A stretch of DNA of 64,000 nt, from assembly GCF_023701745.1 (NCBI RefSeq), contig NZ_JAJOZB010000001.1, forward strand, positions 3,230,501-3,294,500. Reading direction: 5' to 3'. This document shows positions 57,412 through 64,000 of this stretch, piece by piece. The notes under the pieces were generated by a model, which saw only the letters and a program-made list of their open reading frames with translations, was not told the DNA's origin and did not search any database. Both the position numbers and the translations under genes were made by a program. The DNA comes from Streptomyces sp. RKAG293 (GTDB taxonomy: Bacteria; Actinomycetota; Actinomycetes; Streptomycetales; Streptomycetaceae). How positions within the stretch are numbered: position 1 is the first letter of the stretch; each line of letters opens with the position of its first letter.

Positions 57412-57490
57412 GGGGGAGGGGTCCGAAATGCTGCCGAGCCATTTGTGGGCCCCCAGGGCCCGTGAATAGTCGATTTCGGACCCCTCCCCC
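57412..57490. repeat. Long perfect inverted repeat (18-bp arms) upstream of tetR
   Basis: GGGGGAGGGGTCCGAAAT (57412-57429) and its exact complement (57473-57490) are separated by 43 bp that contain a second hairpin, GGGCCC-CCA-GGGCCC. It lies between the AKR stop and the TetR gene. It could be the AKR terminator, a regulatory RNA structure in the tetR leader, or a small palindromic mobile repeat. Confidence 0.75.
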
Positions 57491-57552
57491 GGATGGCCCG
57501 GCCCCCGACCCCCCACACTGGGGACGTACGACAACGCACCGAAAGGCCCCCC

Positions 57553-58167
57553 ATGCCGCCCCCGCCCAGGACCCTCACCACCGACCGCATCCTCGAAGCC
57601 ACCGAGGACGTGCTCCGCCGCTACGGCCCCGCCAAGGCCACCGTCGTGGACGTCGCGCGAGCCCTGGGCGTCAGTCACGGCACCGTCTACCGGCACTTCG
57701 CCAGCAAGGCCGCGCTCCGCGAGGCCGTCACCCAGCGCTGGCTGGACCAGTCGCACTCCACGCTCGCCGCCATCGCGGCCGGCCCGCACCCCGCGCCCGA
57801 ACGGCTGCGCCAGTGGCTGACGGAGCTGTTCGCGGCGAAGCGCCGCAAGGCCGGCGGTGACCCGGAGCTGTTCGCGACGTACATGGCGCTCGCGGGCGAG
57901 GCCAGCGCGGTGGTCGCGCAGCACGTCGAGGACCTCGTGGGCCAACTCTCCACCATCGTCAGCGACGGACTCACACGCGGCGAGTTCTCCCTGCCCGAAC
58001 CCACCGACCCCGCCACCATCGCCCGCGCCATCTGGGACGCCACCGGCCGCTTCCACGACCCGGTGTACGCGGCCGAGTGGTCGCAGCCCGGCATCGACGC
58101 CGCCTTCGACGCGGTCTGCGACCTCCTGCTCAACGGGCTTCGCCCTCAGAACACCCCACCCACATAG
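57553..58167 (+). CDS. TetR family transcriptional regulator
   Basis: 204 residues from ATG 57553. The TetR domain reads TTDRILEATEDVLRRYGPAK and DVARALGVSHGTVYRHFASK, followed by ALREAVTQRWL. The C-terminal ligand domain (WLTELFAAKRRKAGGDPELF) resembles TetR regulators of SDR or efflux genes. Its 3' end overlaps the converging membrane-protein gene by 22 bp. Target unknown; the adjacent aldo/keto reductase is a candidate. Confidence 0.86.
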   Translation: MPPPPRTLTTDRILEATEDVLRRYGPAKATVVDVARALGVSHGTVYRHFASKAALREAVTQRWLDQSHSTLAAIAAGPHPAPERLRQWLTELFAAKRRKAGGDPELFATYMALAGEASAVVAQHVEDLVGQLSTIVSDGLTRGEFSLPEPTDPATIARAIWDATGRFHDPVYAAEWSQPGIDAAFDAVCDLLLNGLRPQNTPPT

Positions 58168-58976
58168 TCGACATCCACCGACCCCGACCCCGCCGTCGCG
58201 TCGATGATCCGCGGCGACGTGCTCTCCTCCAGACCCGCCGCGTACTCCCGCGACCCGCTCCCGCTGCGCCCGACCACCTGGTAGTGGGAACCCGGCGGGA
58301 CGCCGATCGTGACGGCGCCGGAGCCCACCTTCGCCGTCACCTTGTCCGGGGCCGAGGTGAACGCCAGGTCCAGCGAACCGGAGTTCGCCCCCACGTCCGC
58401 CGTCCGAGAGGAGAGCCCGGTGCCCTCGAGGGCACCTGATCCGGTGCGGGCCCAGACGGTGCCGCCGACGTCGGTCAGGGTCGTGGACCCCGAGGTGCTC
58501 GTCAGGTCCAGGCGGCCGGTCGTGCCGCGCACGTCCGTGGATCCCGAGGTGCCCACGACCTGGATCTCGATCTCCGGCGGGACGTCGAACTCCAACTTCA
58601 CCGAACAGTCCAGGCCGGTCAGCGACCACCAGCCGGGGCACTCCGCCTGCACCTTCAGCACACCGCCATCCCACACCTTCCTGACCTGTGGCTTCGTCGT
58701 CGACCAGGTCAGCGTCTGCCGGACCCGCACCTGGCCGGCCGGACCGGGCCGCACCGTCACCGACGCGTTGCCCGCGTCCACCTGCAACCGCTGGACCCGG
58801 CCTCCCCCGGGCGGGACTTCGAGCGACTGGGTGGGCCCGGGGCGGTGCCCGCCGAAGTACGCCCAGGTCTCCACGGCCATCGGCGACACGATGAACAGCG
58901 CGCTGATCACCGCGACCACCAGCCAGACCCCCCGGTGCCGGCGGCGATCACCACCCGCACCGCCTCCCGGGCTCAC
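58146..58976 (-). CDS. Membrane-anchored DUF4097-like putative adhesin
   Basis: 276 residues, GTG start overlapping the response-regulator stop (GTGA). A short cytoplasmic basic segment (DRRRHRG), one transmembrane helix (~17-38), then a repeat-rich extracytoplasmic beta-solenoid: successive GTSGSTDVRGTTGRLDL, TSGSTTLTDVGGTVWA, GANSGSLDLAF, GSGAVTIGV and GSGSVDVDYV strands, as in DUF4097 adhesin-like domains. Third gene of an operon with a two-component system, so it may be an accessory protein of the sensor. Function unknown. Confidence 0.75.
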   Translation of the reverse strand: MSPGGGAGGDRRRHRGVWLVVAVISALFIVSPMAVETWAYFGGHRPGPTQSLEVPPGGGRVQRLQVDAGNASVTVRPGPAGQVRVRQTLTWSTTKPQVRKVWDGGVLKVQAECPGWWSLTGLDCSVKLEFDVPPEIEIQVVGTSGSTDVRGTTGRLDLTSTSGSTTLTDVGGTVWARTGSGALEGTGLSSRTADVGANSGSLDLAFTSAPDKVTAKVGSGAVTIGVPPGSHYQVVGRSGSGSREYAAGLEESTSPRIIDATAGSGSVDVDYVGGVF

Positions 58977-59617
58977 GCCCCCTCCAGGAACCGCAGCACC
59001 GCGAGCACCCGCCGGTGATCCCCGTCCGCCACCGGCAGATCGAGTTTCGCGAAGATGTTGTTGATGTGCTTGGCGACCGCGCTCTCGCTGACCACGAGTT
59101 GCTCGGCGATACCCGCGTTCGAGCGCCCCTCCGCCATCAGCGAGAGCACTTCGCGCTCACGCGGCGTCAGCCGCTCCAGCGGGTCGGAGTTGCGGCGCAG
59201 CAGAAGCTGCGCGACGACCTGCGGGTCGAGCGCGGTGCCGCCGTTCGCGACGCGGCGCAGCGCGTCGATGAACTCCTCGACGTCCGCGACCCGTTGCTTG
59301 AGCAGATAGCCGATGCCGCCGCCGTGGGACGACAGCAGATCGGCCGCGTACCGCTCCTCGACGAACTGGGAGAGCAGCAGCACCGCGGTGTCCGGCCACT
59401 GCCGGCGGATCATCAGGGCGGCCCGTACGCCCTCGTCGGTGAAGCCGGGCGGCATCCTGACGTCCACCAGGGCCAGTTGCGGCCGGTGCTCGTCGACGGC
59501 CGTCAGCAGGGCCTCGGCGTCGCCCACTTCGGCGGCGACCTCGAAGCCCGCGGTCTCCAGGACCTTGACCAGTCCGATGCGCAACAGGACCGAGTCCTCG
59601 GCGATTACAGCCCGCAC
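58973..59617 (-). CDS. NarL/FixJ-type response regulator
   Basis: 214 residues; GTG start at 59617 inside the end of the kinase gene, with GGAG upstream. Receiver domain with phosphoacceptor D52 (LALVDVRMPPG) and the acidic pocket VIAEDSVLL. LuxR-type HTH LTPREREVLSLMAEGRSNAG, then VVSESAVAKHINNIFAKL. Paired with the histidine kinase upstream. Target genes unknown; the membrane protein behind it and the small membrane protein across the divergent promoter are candidates. Confidence 0.92.
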   Translation of the reverse strand: MRAVIAEDSVLLRIGLVKVLETAGFEVAAEVGDAEALLTAVDEHRPQLALVDVRMPPGFTDEGVRAALMIRRQWPDTAVLLLSQFVEERYAADLLSSHGGGIGYLLKQRVADVEEFIDALRRVANGGTALDPQVVAQLLLRRNSDPLERLTPREREVLSLMAEGRSNAGIAEQLVVSESAVAKHINNIFAKLDLPVADGDHRRVLAVLRFLEGA

Positions 59618-60849
59618 GGCAACTCCACAGTGATGATGGTCGGGCCCCCGGCGGGGCTGCTGATTCTGATCGATCCGTCGACGGAGCCGACGCGCTGCGC
59701 GAGCCCGGCCAGGCCGGTACCGCCCGCCACGTCCGCGCCGCCGATCCCGTCGTCGGTGACGGTCACCCGCAGGTCGTCCCCGCGCCACCGCACCTCGACG
59801 TCCACCCGCTCCGCGCGGGCGTGCTTGGCGACGTTGGCGAGCGCCTCGGAGACCACGAAGTACGCGACGGCCTCCACGGTGGGCGACGCCCGCCGCTCCA
59901 TGTCCACCTTCAGATGGACGGGCAGCGGCGCCCGCGCGGCGACACCCGACAGTGCCGCGTCCAGACCCCGGTCGTCCAGGACGGCCGGATGCAGGCCGCG
60001 CACCAGGTTGCTGAGCTCCTCGATGGCTTCCTTCGCCTCGCGGTGCGCCTCGTCGATCACCTTGCGCGCCTCGGGCGGCAGGTCCTTGAGGGTGGCGCGG
60101 GCCAGGCCGAGGTTCATCGCGAGGGACACCAGCCGCTGCTGCGCGCCGTCGTGCAGATCGCGTTCGATCCGGCGGCGTTCGGCGTCCGCGGCGTCCACCA
60201 CTCCCGCCCGGCTCTCGGCGAGGTCCTCGACGCGGCGCCGCAGTTCCCTGGCCCGGTTGGGCCCCAGCAGCGCGGCGGCGGCCGAGGTGTCGAGCCGGGT
60301 GACGGCGGCGGCCAGGAAGGGCGCCAGGAGCAGCAGGACGACCCCGGCGGCGGTGACGAGCGTGTAGCGCGCGGTCCAGCCGGGCAGCCGGTCCTCGACG
60401 GGCAGCGCCCACACCCAGGAGAAGACCAGCGCGCCGGAGATCCCCGCGACCCAGGTGCAGACGACGAGCACCGCTCCTGCCGCCGCCAGCGGGGCGGCCA
60501 GCAGGTGGTAGCCCAACTGCCGCCAGGTCGCCTCCGAGCGCAGCCACTGCCAGCCGCCGCGCGGGGTGTACCAAGGGCTCGCCCGCGGCACCGGGGGGAC
60601 GTTCAGGCCCAGCAGCGACCAGAACCGGCTGCGCTGGAGCATCGTCAGCGGGCCGCACACCAGGGGCAGCACGGGCAGCAGGATCACCGACCGCCAGTCC
60701 GTCACGAGGTCGAAGACCATCAGGGCGCTCACCCCGGCCAGCGGCACGCCCGCCGTGACGAACGCCGTGTTCCGCCATGCCCAGGCCGACCACGGGGCGT
60801 AGCCGGCGGCCTGCTGGAGTGCACGCCGCAGCGGCCCTGTTGATGCCAT
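59605..60849 (-). CDS. Sensor histidine kinase (HisKA_3 family)
   Basis: 414 residues from ATG 60849. N-terminal sensor with four or more membrane helices (~28-60, 117-150, 160-185), then the HisKA_3 dimerisation helix ERRRIERDLHDGAQQRLVSL with phosphoacceptor H233. HATPase_c has AYFVVSEALANVAKHARAER (N-box), VTDDGIGGADVAGGTGLAGL (G-boxes) and a typical C-terminus. Overlaps the response-regulator gene by 13 nt. The membrane-embedded sensor suggests an envelope signal, such as cell-wall stress. Confidence 0.92.
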   Translation of the reverse strand: MASTGPLRRALQQAAGYAPWSAWAWRNTAFVTAGVPLAGVSALMVFDLVTDWRSVILLPVLPLVCGPLTMLQRSRFWSLLGLNVPPVPRASPWYTPRGGWQWLRSEATWRQLGYHLLAAPLAAAGAVLVVCTWVAGISGALVFSWVWALPVEDRLPGWTARYTLVTAAGVVLLLLAPFLAAAVTRLDTSAAAALLGPNRARELRRRVEDLAESRAGVVDAADAERRRIERDLHDGAQQRLVSLAMNLGLARATLKDLPPEARKVIDEAHREAKEAIEELSNLVRGLHPAVLDDRGLDAALSGVAARAPLPVHLKVDMERRASPTVEAVAYFVVSEALANVAKHARAERVDVEVRWRGDDLRVTVTDDGIGGADVAGGTGLAGLAQRVGSVDGSIRISSPAGGPTIITVELPCGL

Positions 60850-61018
60850 GCGCTCACCGTAGAGCCCCAGGTGGGGCGGTGTGCATCCCGTAGGGGTCCG
60901 CTCTCGGGGTATAGCCAGCACCACCACAGGTCGGTCCCGGGCGTTACTGACCCGCGCGGGTCCGGCGACGAGGCTGGTTCCGTACCCGACCGCCGGGTCC
61001 GGAAGGAGTTCCCCCACC

Positions 61019-61510
61019 ATGTCCGTCCTGGAGATGCCGGTCACCCGGATCCGTCCGACCGCCACCGAGTACGGCGGCACCGGCGCCGAGATCATCGAGT
61101 TGTACGCCGTTCCGGAGCCGGAGCCGCGCCGCCCCAGACCGCTCGGCTACGTCCTGATCGCGCTCGGACTGGCCCTGATCCCCTGGCTGTTCGTCCTCGC
61201 GACCTCACTCCCGGCCACCGCACAGGCGTCCCACTGGTCGACCGCCTGGGTGGGCCTGGACGCCCTGGAGGCCGTCGGCCTCATCGGCACCGGCCTCCTC
61301 CTGCGCCGCCGCGACCACCGCCGCGGCATCGTGGCCGCCGCCACCGCGATGCTGCTGGTGGTCGACGCCTGGTTCGACGTCACAACAGCCGCCCCTGGAG
61401 CGGACATCGCGTCCGCGCTCCTGATGGCGGCCTGCCTCGAACTGCCGCTGGCCGCGCTGTGCGCGGTACTGGCCGTACGGGCATCCGCACGCGCGAACTG
61501 CCCCAGCTGA
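61019..61510 (+). CDS. Small four-helix membrane protein of unknown function
   Basis: 163 residues; AAGGAG 8 nt before the ATG. After a ~40-residue cytoplasmic head ending PEPEPRRPRP come four hydrophobic helices (about 42-62, 77-95, 104-123 and 132-155). The helices resemble those of small actinobacterial membrane proteins of unknown function. Divergent from the two-component operon (170-bp gap), which suggests it is a regulatory target or partner of the system. Confidence 0.72.
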   Translation: MSVLEMPVTRIRPTATEYGGTGAEIIELYAVPEPEPRRPRPLGYVLIALGLALIPWLFVLATSLPATAQASHWSTAWVGLDALEAVGLIGTGLLLRRRDHRRGIVAAATAMLLVVDAWFDVTTAAPGADIASALLMAACLELPLAALCAVLAVRASARANCPS

Positions 61511-61546
61511 CCCTGAGGCCCAGTTCATGCGTCCGCACACGCAAAC

Positions 61547-61580
61547 GCCGGTGGGGCTTGAGGTATCAAGCCCCACCGGC
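61547..61580. terminator. Bidirectional terminator between the membrane protein gene and glyS
   Basis: GCCGGTGGGGCTTGA (61547-61561), loop GGTA, and its exact complement TCAAGCCCCACCGGC (61566-61580): a perfect 15-bp stem between converging genes, with no T tract. Confidence 0.88.
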
Positions 61581-61595
61581 GCCTACGGCAACAGA

Positions 61596-62978
61596 TCAGC
61601 AGCCGAGCAGTCGGCCACCCAGGTACGACTGGATCTGGTCCAGCGACACGCGCTCCTGCTTCATGGTGTCGCGCTCGCGCACCGTCACCGCGTTGTCGTC
61701 GAGGGTGTCGAAGTCGACGGTGACGCAGAACGGCGTACCGATCTCGTCCTGCCGACGGTAGCGGCGGCCGATGGCACCCGCGTCGTCGAACTCGATGTTC
61801 CAGTTCTTCCGCAGGTCGGTCGCCAGGCCCTTGGCCTTCGGCGACAGCTGCGGGTTGCGGGACAGCGGCAGGACGGCGACCTTGACCGGCGCCAGGCGCG
61901 GGTCGAGGCGCATGACCGTGCGCTTCTCCATGACGCCCTTGGCGTTGGGCGCCTCGTCCTCGTTGTACGCGTCGAGCATGAAGGCGAGCATGGCGCGGTT
62001 CACGCCCGCCGCCGGCTCGATGACGTACGGGAACCAGCGCTCGCCGGCCTCCTGGTCGAAGTACGAGAGGTCCTGGCCGGAGGCCTCGGAGTGCGCCTTG
62101 AGGTCGAAGTCGGTGCGGTTGGCCACACCCTCCAGCTCGGAGAACTCGTTGCCACCGAAGTTGAAGCGGTACTCGATGTCAGTGGTGCGCTTCGAGTAGT
62201 GGGACAGCTTCTCCTTGGCGTGCTCGAACCAGCGCATGTTGTCCGGGTTGAGGCCCAGGCCGGTGTACCAGTTCCAGCGCTGCTCCATCCAGTACTCGTG
62301 CCACTGCTCGTCCTCGCCCGGCTTGACGAAGAACTCCATCTCCATCTGCTCGAACTCGCGGGTCCTGAAGATGAAGTTGCCGGGCGTGATCTCGTTGCGG
62401 AAGCTCTTGCCGGTCTGGGCGATACCGAACGGCGGCTTCTTGCGCGAGGTCGTCTGCACCTGGGCGAAGTTGGTGAAGATGCCCTGGGCGGTCTCCGGCC
62501 GCAGGTACGCGACGGAGCCCGCGTCCTGGGTCGGGCCGAGGTGCGTCTGCAGCATGCCGGAGAACTGCTTGGGCTCGGTGAACGCGCCCTTGTTGCCGCA
62601 GTTCGGGCAGTTGATGTCGGCGAGACCGTTGGCCGGCGGACGGCCGTGCTTGGACTCGTACGCCTCCTCCAGGTGGTCCGCGCGGTAGCGCTTGTGACAG
62701 GAGGTGCACTCGGTCAGCGGGTCCGAGAACGTCGCGACGTGGCCGGACGCCTCCCAGACCTCGCGCGCCAGGATGACCGACGAGTCGAGTCCGACAACGT
62801 CGTCGCGCGAGGTGACCATGGAGCGCCACCACTGGCGCTTGATGTTCTCCTTGAGCTCGACGCCGAGTGGCCCGTAGTCCCAGGCGGCCTTCGAGCCGCC
62901 GTAGATCTCACTGCACGGGAATACGAAGCCTCGGCGCTTGCTCAGGCTGACGATGGTGTCGATCTTGTCGGCGGCCAC
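61596..62978 (-). CDS. glyS: Glycine--tRNA ligase (single-chain, alpha2 type)
   Basis: 460 residues; GTG start. Class II synthetase charging tRNA-Gly. [20 protein letters not shown] near the N-terminus, a zinc-like Cys pattern CTSCHKRY with [10 protein letters not shown], motif 2 region [20 protein letters not shown] with [20 protein letters not shown], motif 3 [20 protein letters not shown], and the C-terminal anticodon-binding domain [15 protein letters not shown]. The alpha2 type is normal in actinobacteria. Adjacent to znuA as in other Streptomyces. Confidence 0.96.
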   Translation of the reverse strand: MAADKIDTIVSLSKRRGFVFPCSEIYGGSKAAWDYGPLGVELKENIKRQWWRSMVTSRDDVVGLDSSVILAREVWEASGHVATFSDPLTECTSCHKRYRADHLEEAYESKHGRPPANGLADINCPNCGNKGAFTEPKQFSGMLQTHLGPTQDAGSVAYLRPETAQGIFTNFAQVQTTSRKKPPFGIAQTGKSFRNEITPGNFIFRTREFEQMEMEFFVKPGEDEQWHEYWMEQRWNWYTGLGLNPDNMRWFEHAKEKLSHYSKRTTDIEYRFNFGGNEFSELEGVANRTDFDLKAHSEASGQDLSYFDQEAGERWFPYVIEPAAGVNRAMLAFMLDAYNEDEAPNAKGVMEKRTVMRLDPRLAPVKVAVLPLSRNPQLSPKAKGLATDLRKNWNIEFDDAGAIGRRYRRQDEIGTPFCVTVDFDTLDDNAVTVRERDTMKQERVSLDQIQSYLGGRLLGC

Positions 62979-63082
62979 GGTGCTCTCTTCAGTACGACGA
63001 AGCGGTCAGTTGCCCCAGGTTACCGGCGGGCCCGGTCCCCATATCAAATCGGTTCCGGCGGAACTCCAGGGATCGAAGGCAA

Positions 63083-63120
63083 TTGACAATCGTTTCCACT
63101 TCAGATGAAAATGAGTGTCA
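63083..63120 (+). promoter_or_regulatory. znuA promoter with Zur boxes
   Basis: TGAAAATGAGTGTCA (63106-63120) matches the Zur box TGAAAATGATTTTCA at 13 of 15 positions and ends on the first base of the znuA start codon. A weaker copy, TGACAATCGTTTCCA (63084-63098, 11 of 15), overlaps the -35 TTGACA (63083-63088). The -10 would be GAAAAT (63107-63112), giving a start near the ATG and a leaderless mRNA. Confidence 0.75.
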
Positions 63121-64000
63121 TGAACAAACGCCACCGTCTGATACCCGCCGCCGTCGCCGGAACCGCCGCCCTGGGCCTGCTCACACTGAGTGCCTGCTCG
63201 GCTTCGGACGCTGCGGACGGCGCGGGGAGCAACGGGAAACTGAAGGTCACGGCGTCCTTCTACCCCATGGAATTCCTGGCGAAGGAGATCGGCGGCGATC
63301 ATGTCGCCGTGACGGCGCTCACCAAGCCGGGCGTCGAGCCGCACGATCTGGAGCTCACCCCGCGGCAGACCGCCGCCCTCGGCAAGGCCGACGTGATCGT
63401 CTACCTCAAGGGCCTGCAGCCCGCCGTCGACGAGGCCGTCAAGCAGTCCGGCGTCAAGAACACCGCCGACGCCGCGTCGCTGACCACGCTCGAGGAGCAC
63501 GGCACCGAGGTCGACGGCCATGCGCACACCACCGGCGACAACCACTCCGGCGAGGGCGAGGCCGGCGCCGACCCGCACGTCTGGCTCGACCCGGTGAAGT
63601 ACGCCGAGGTCGCCAAGGGCGTCAACACCACGCTCGCCAAGGCCGACCCGGACAACGCCGCCACATACCAGAAGAACACGGACGTGCTGGTCAAGAAGTT
63701 GGACGCGCTGAACAACCAGTTCAAGGACGGTCTCAAGAACCGCGCCTCCGACACCTTCGTCACCACCCACGCGGCCTTCGGCTACCTCGCCGAGCGCTAC
63801 GGCCTGGTCGAGGAGGCCATCGGCGGCATCGACCCCGAGGCCGAGCCCAGCGGCGCCCGCATCAAGGCCCTGCAGCAGCTCTCCGCGAAGCACCACGTCA
63901 CGACGGTCTTCTTCGAGACGCTCGCCAGCAACGCCACCGCCAAGACCCTGGCCGGCGACCTGAAGCTCAGGACCGATGTACTGGACCCCCTCGAGGGCAT
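63120..64000 (+). CDS. znuA: Zinc ABC transporter substrate-binding lipoprotein, N-terminal part (partial)
   Basis: 294 codons before the right edge. Lipoprotein signal with lipobox LTLSAC (Cys 26). Cluster A-I metal-binding fold: KVTASFYPMEFLAKEIGGDH, first metal His in GVEPHDLELTP (~75), a His/acid-rich loop (EVDGHAHTTGDNHSGEGE, then ADPHVWLDP with the second His), and the third in TFVTTHAAFGYLAERYGL (~217). The His-rich loop is typical of zinc rather than manganese binders. Zur-boxed promoter; the znuCB genes presumably follow outside the window. Confidence 0.93.
   Translation, partial: MNKRHRLIPAAVAGTAALGLLTLSACSASDAADGAGSNGKLKVTASFYPMEFLAKEIGGDHVAVTALTKPGVEPHDLELTPRQTAALGKADVIVYLKGLQPAVDEAVKQSGVKNTADAASLTTLEEHGTEVDGHAHTTGDNHSGEGEAGADPHVWLDPVKYAEVAKGVNTTLAKADPDNAATYQKNTDVLVKKLDALNNQFKDGLKNRASDTFVTTHAAFGYLAERYGLVEEAIGGIDPEAEPSGARIKALQQLSAKHHVTTVFFETLASNATAKTLAGDLKLRTDVLDPLEG

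Noticed and set aside
54352..58674. 1440-codon minus-strand frame
   Set aside because: Spans several well-supported genes on both strands and has no recognisable domain.

Overview
The window is chromosomal DNA from a Streptomyces-type actinobacterium. It is very GC-rich with strong G/C bias at third codon positions, uses many GTG starts, and carries genes typical of that genus: hrdA next to dnaG, dgt, nasA, nirBD, ppdK, dusB, a single-chain glyS and a Zur-type znuA. I see no rRNA, CRISPR array, transposase or integrase. Most of the window reads as core or near-core chromosome with a few accessory inserts.

Layout. 0-9.3 kb: start of a GH3 beta-glucosidase divergent from a TetR regulator; ohr, an MDR-type reductase and a MarR regulator; a zinc-ribbon membrane protein; a two-gene heterodimeric ABC exporter; an FGGY (xylulokinase-like) sugar kinase; a YtxH-like protein. 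9.5-9.95 kb: two tandem tRNA-Asn genes, a terminator and a CAU tRNA. 10.4-11.6 kb: a secreted HAF-repeat protein beside the tRNA. 12-15.5 kb: dnaG and hrdA. 15.6-23.3 kb: a secreted GH9 cellulase, a GNAT, a ferredoxin-reductase-like flavoprotein, dgt, a CbiX-like chelatase, a gamma-glutamylcyclotransferase-like protein and a SanA/YdcF protein. 23.4-33.4 kb: nitrate assimilation (nasA, then a flavoprotein plus nirB-nirD), split by OsmC, a toxin-antitoxin pair, a GlxA-type regulator, an isochorismatase and a MarR.

33.5-45.7 kb is the most interesting part. A single block reads permease-permease-ATPase-binding lipoprotein, then ATP-grasp, IucA/IucC, MFS exporter, IucA/IucC, PLP decarboxylase, PhzF. 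It starts with a near-consensus DmdR/IdeR iron box inside its promoter. The five biosynthetic genes have the same families in the same order as the vibrioferrin operon pvsABCDE known from Vibrio, and the transport genes match the uptake half (pvuB-E types). I infer an iron-repressed, NRPS-independent alpha-hydroxycarboxylate siderophore of vibrioferrin type, with an extra PhzF-family protein.

45.9-64 kb: an SDR, a HAD phosphatase, ppdK, dusB, two DHA2 drug exporters around an MmyB-type regulator, an aldo/keto reductase, a TetR regulator behind a long inverted repeat, a NarL-type two-component system with a repeat-rich membrane protein, a small membrane protein, glyS, and the beginning of a Zur-regulated zinc-binding lipoprotein gene running off the right edge.

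Several transcripts look leaderless (siderophore operon, toxin-antitoxin pair, znuA), because the -10 element lies about 7 nt upstream of the start codon and no Shine-Dalgarno is present. Promoters, operators and pathway assignments come from reading the sequence and from family knowledge only; no searches were run.
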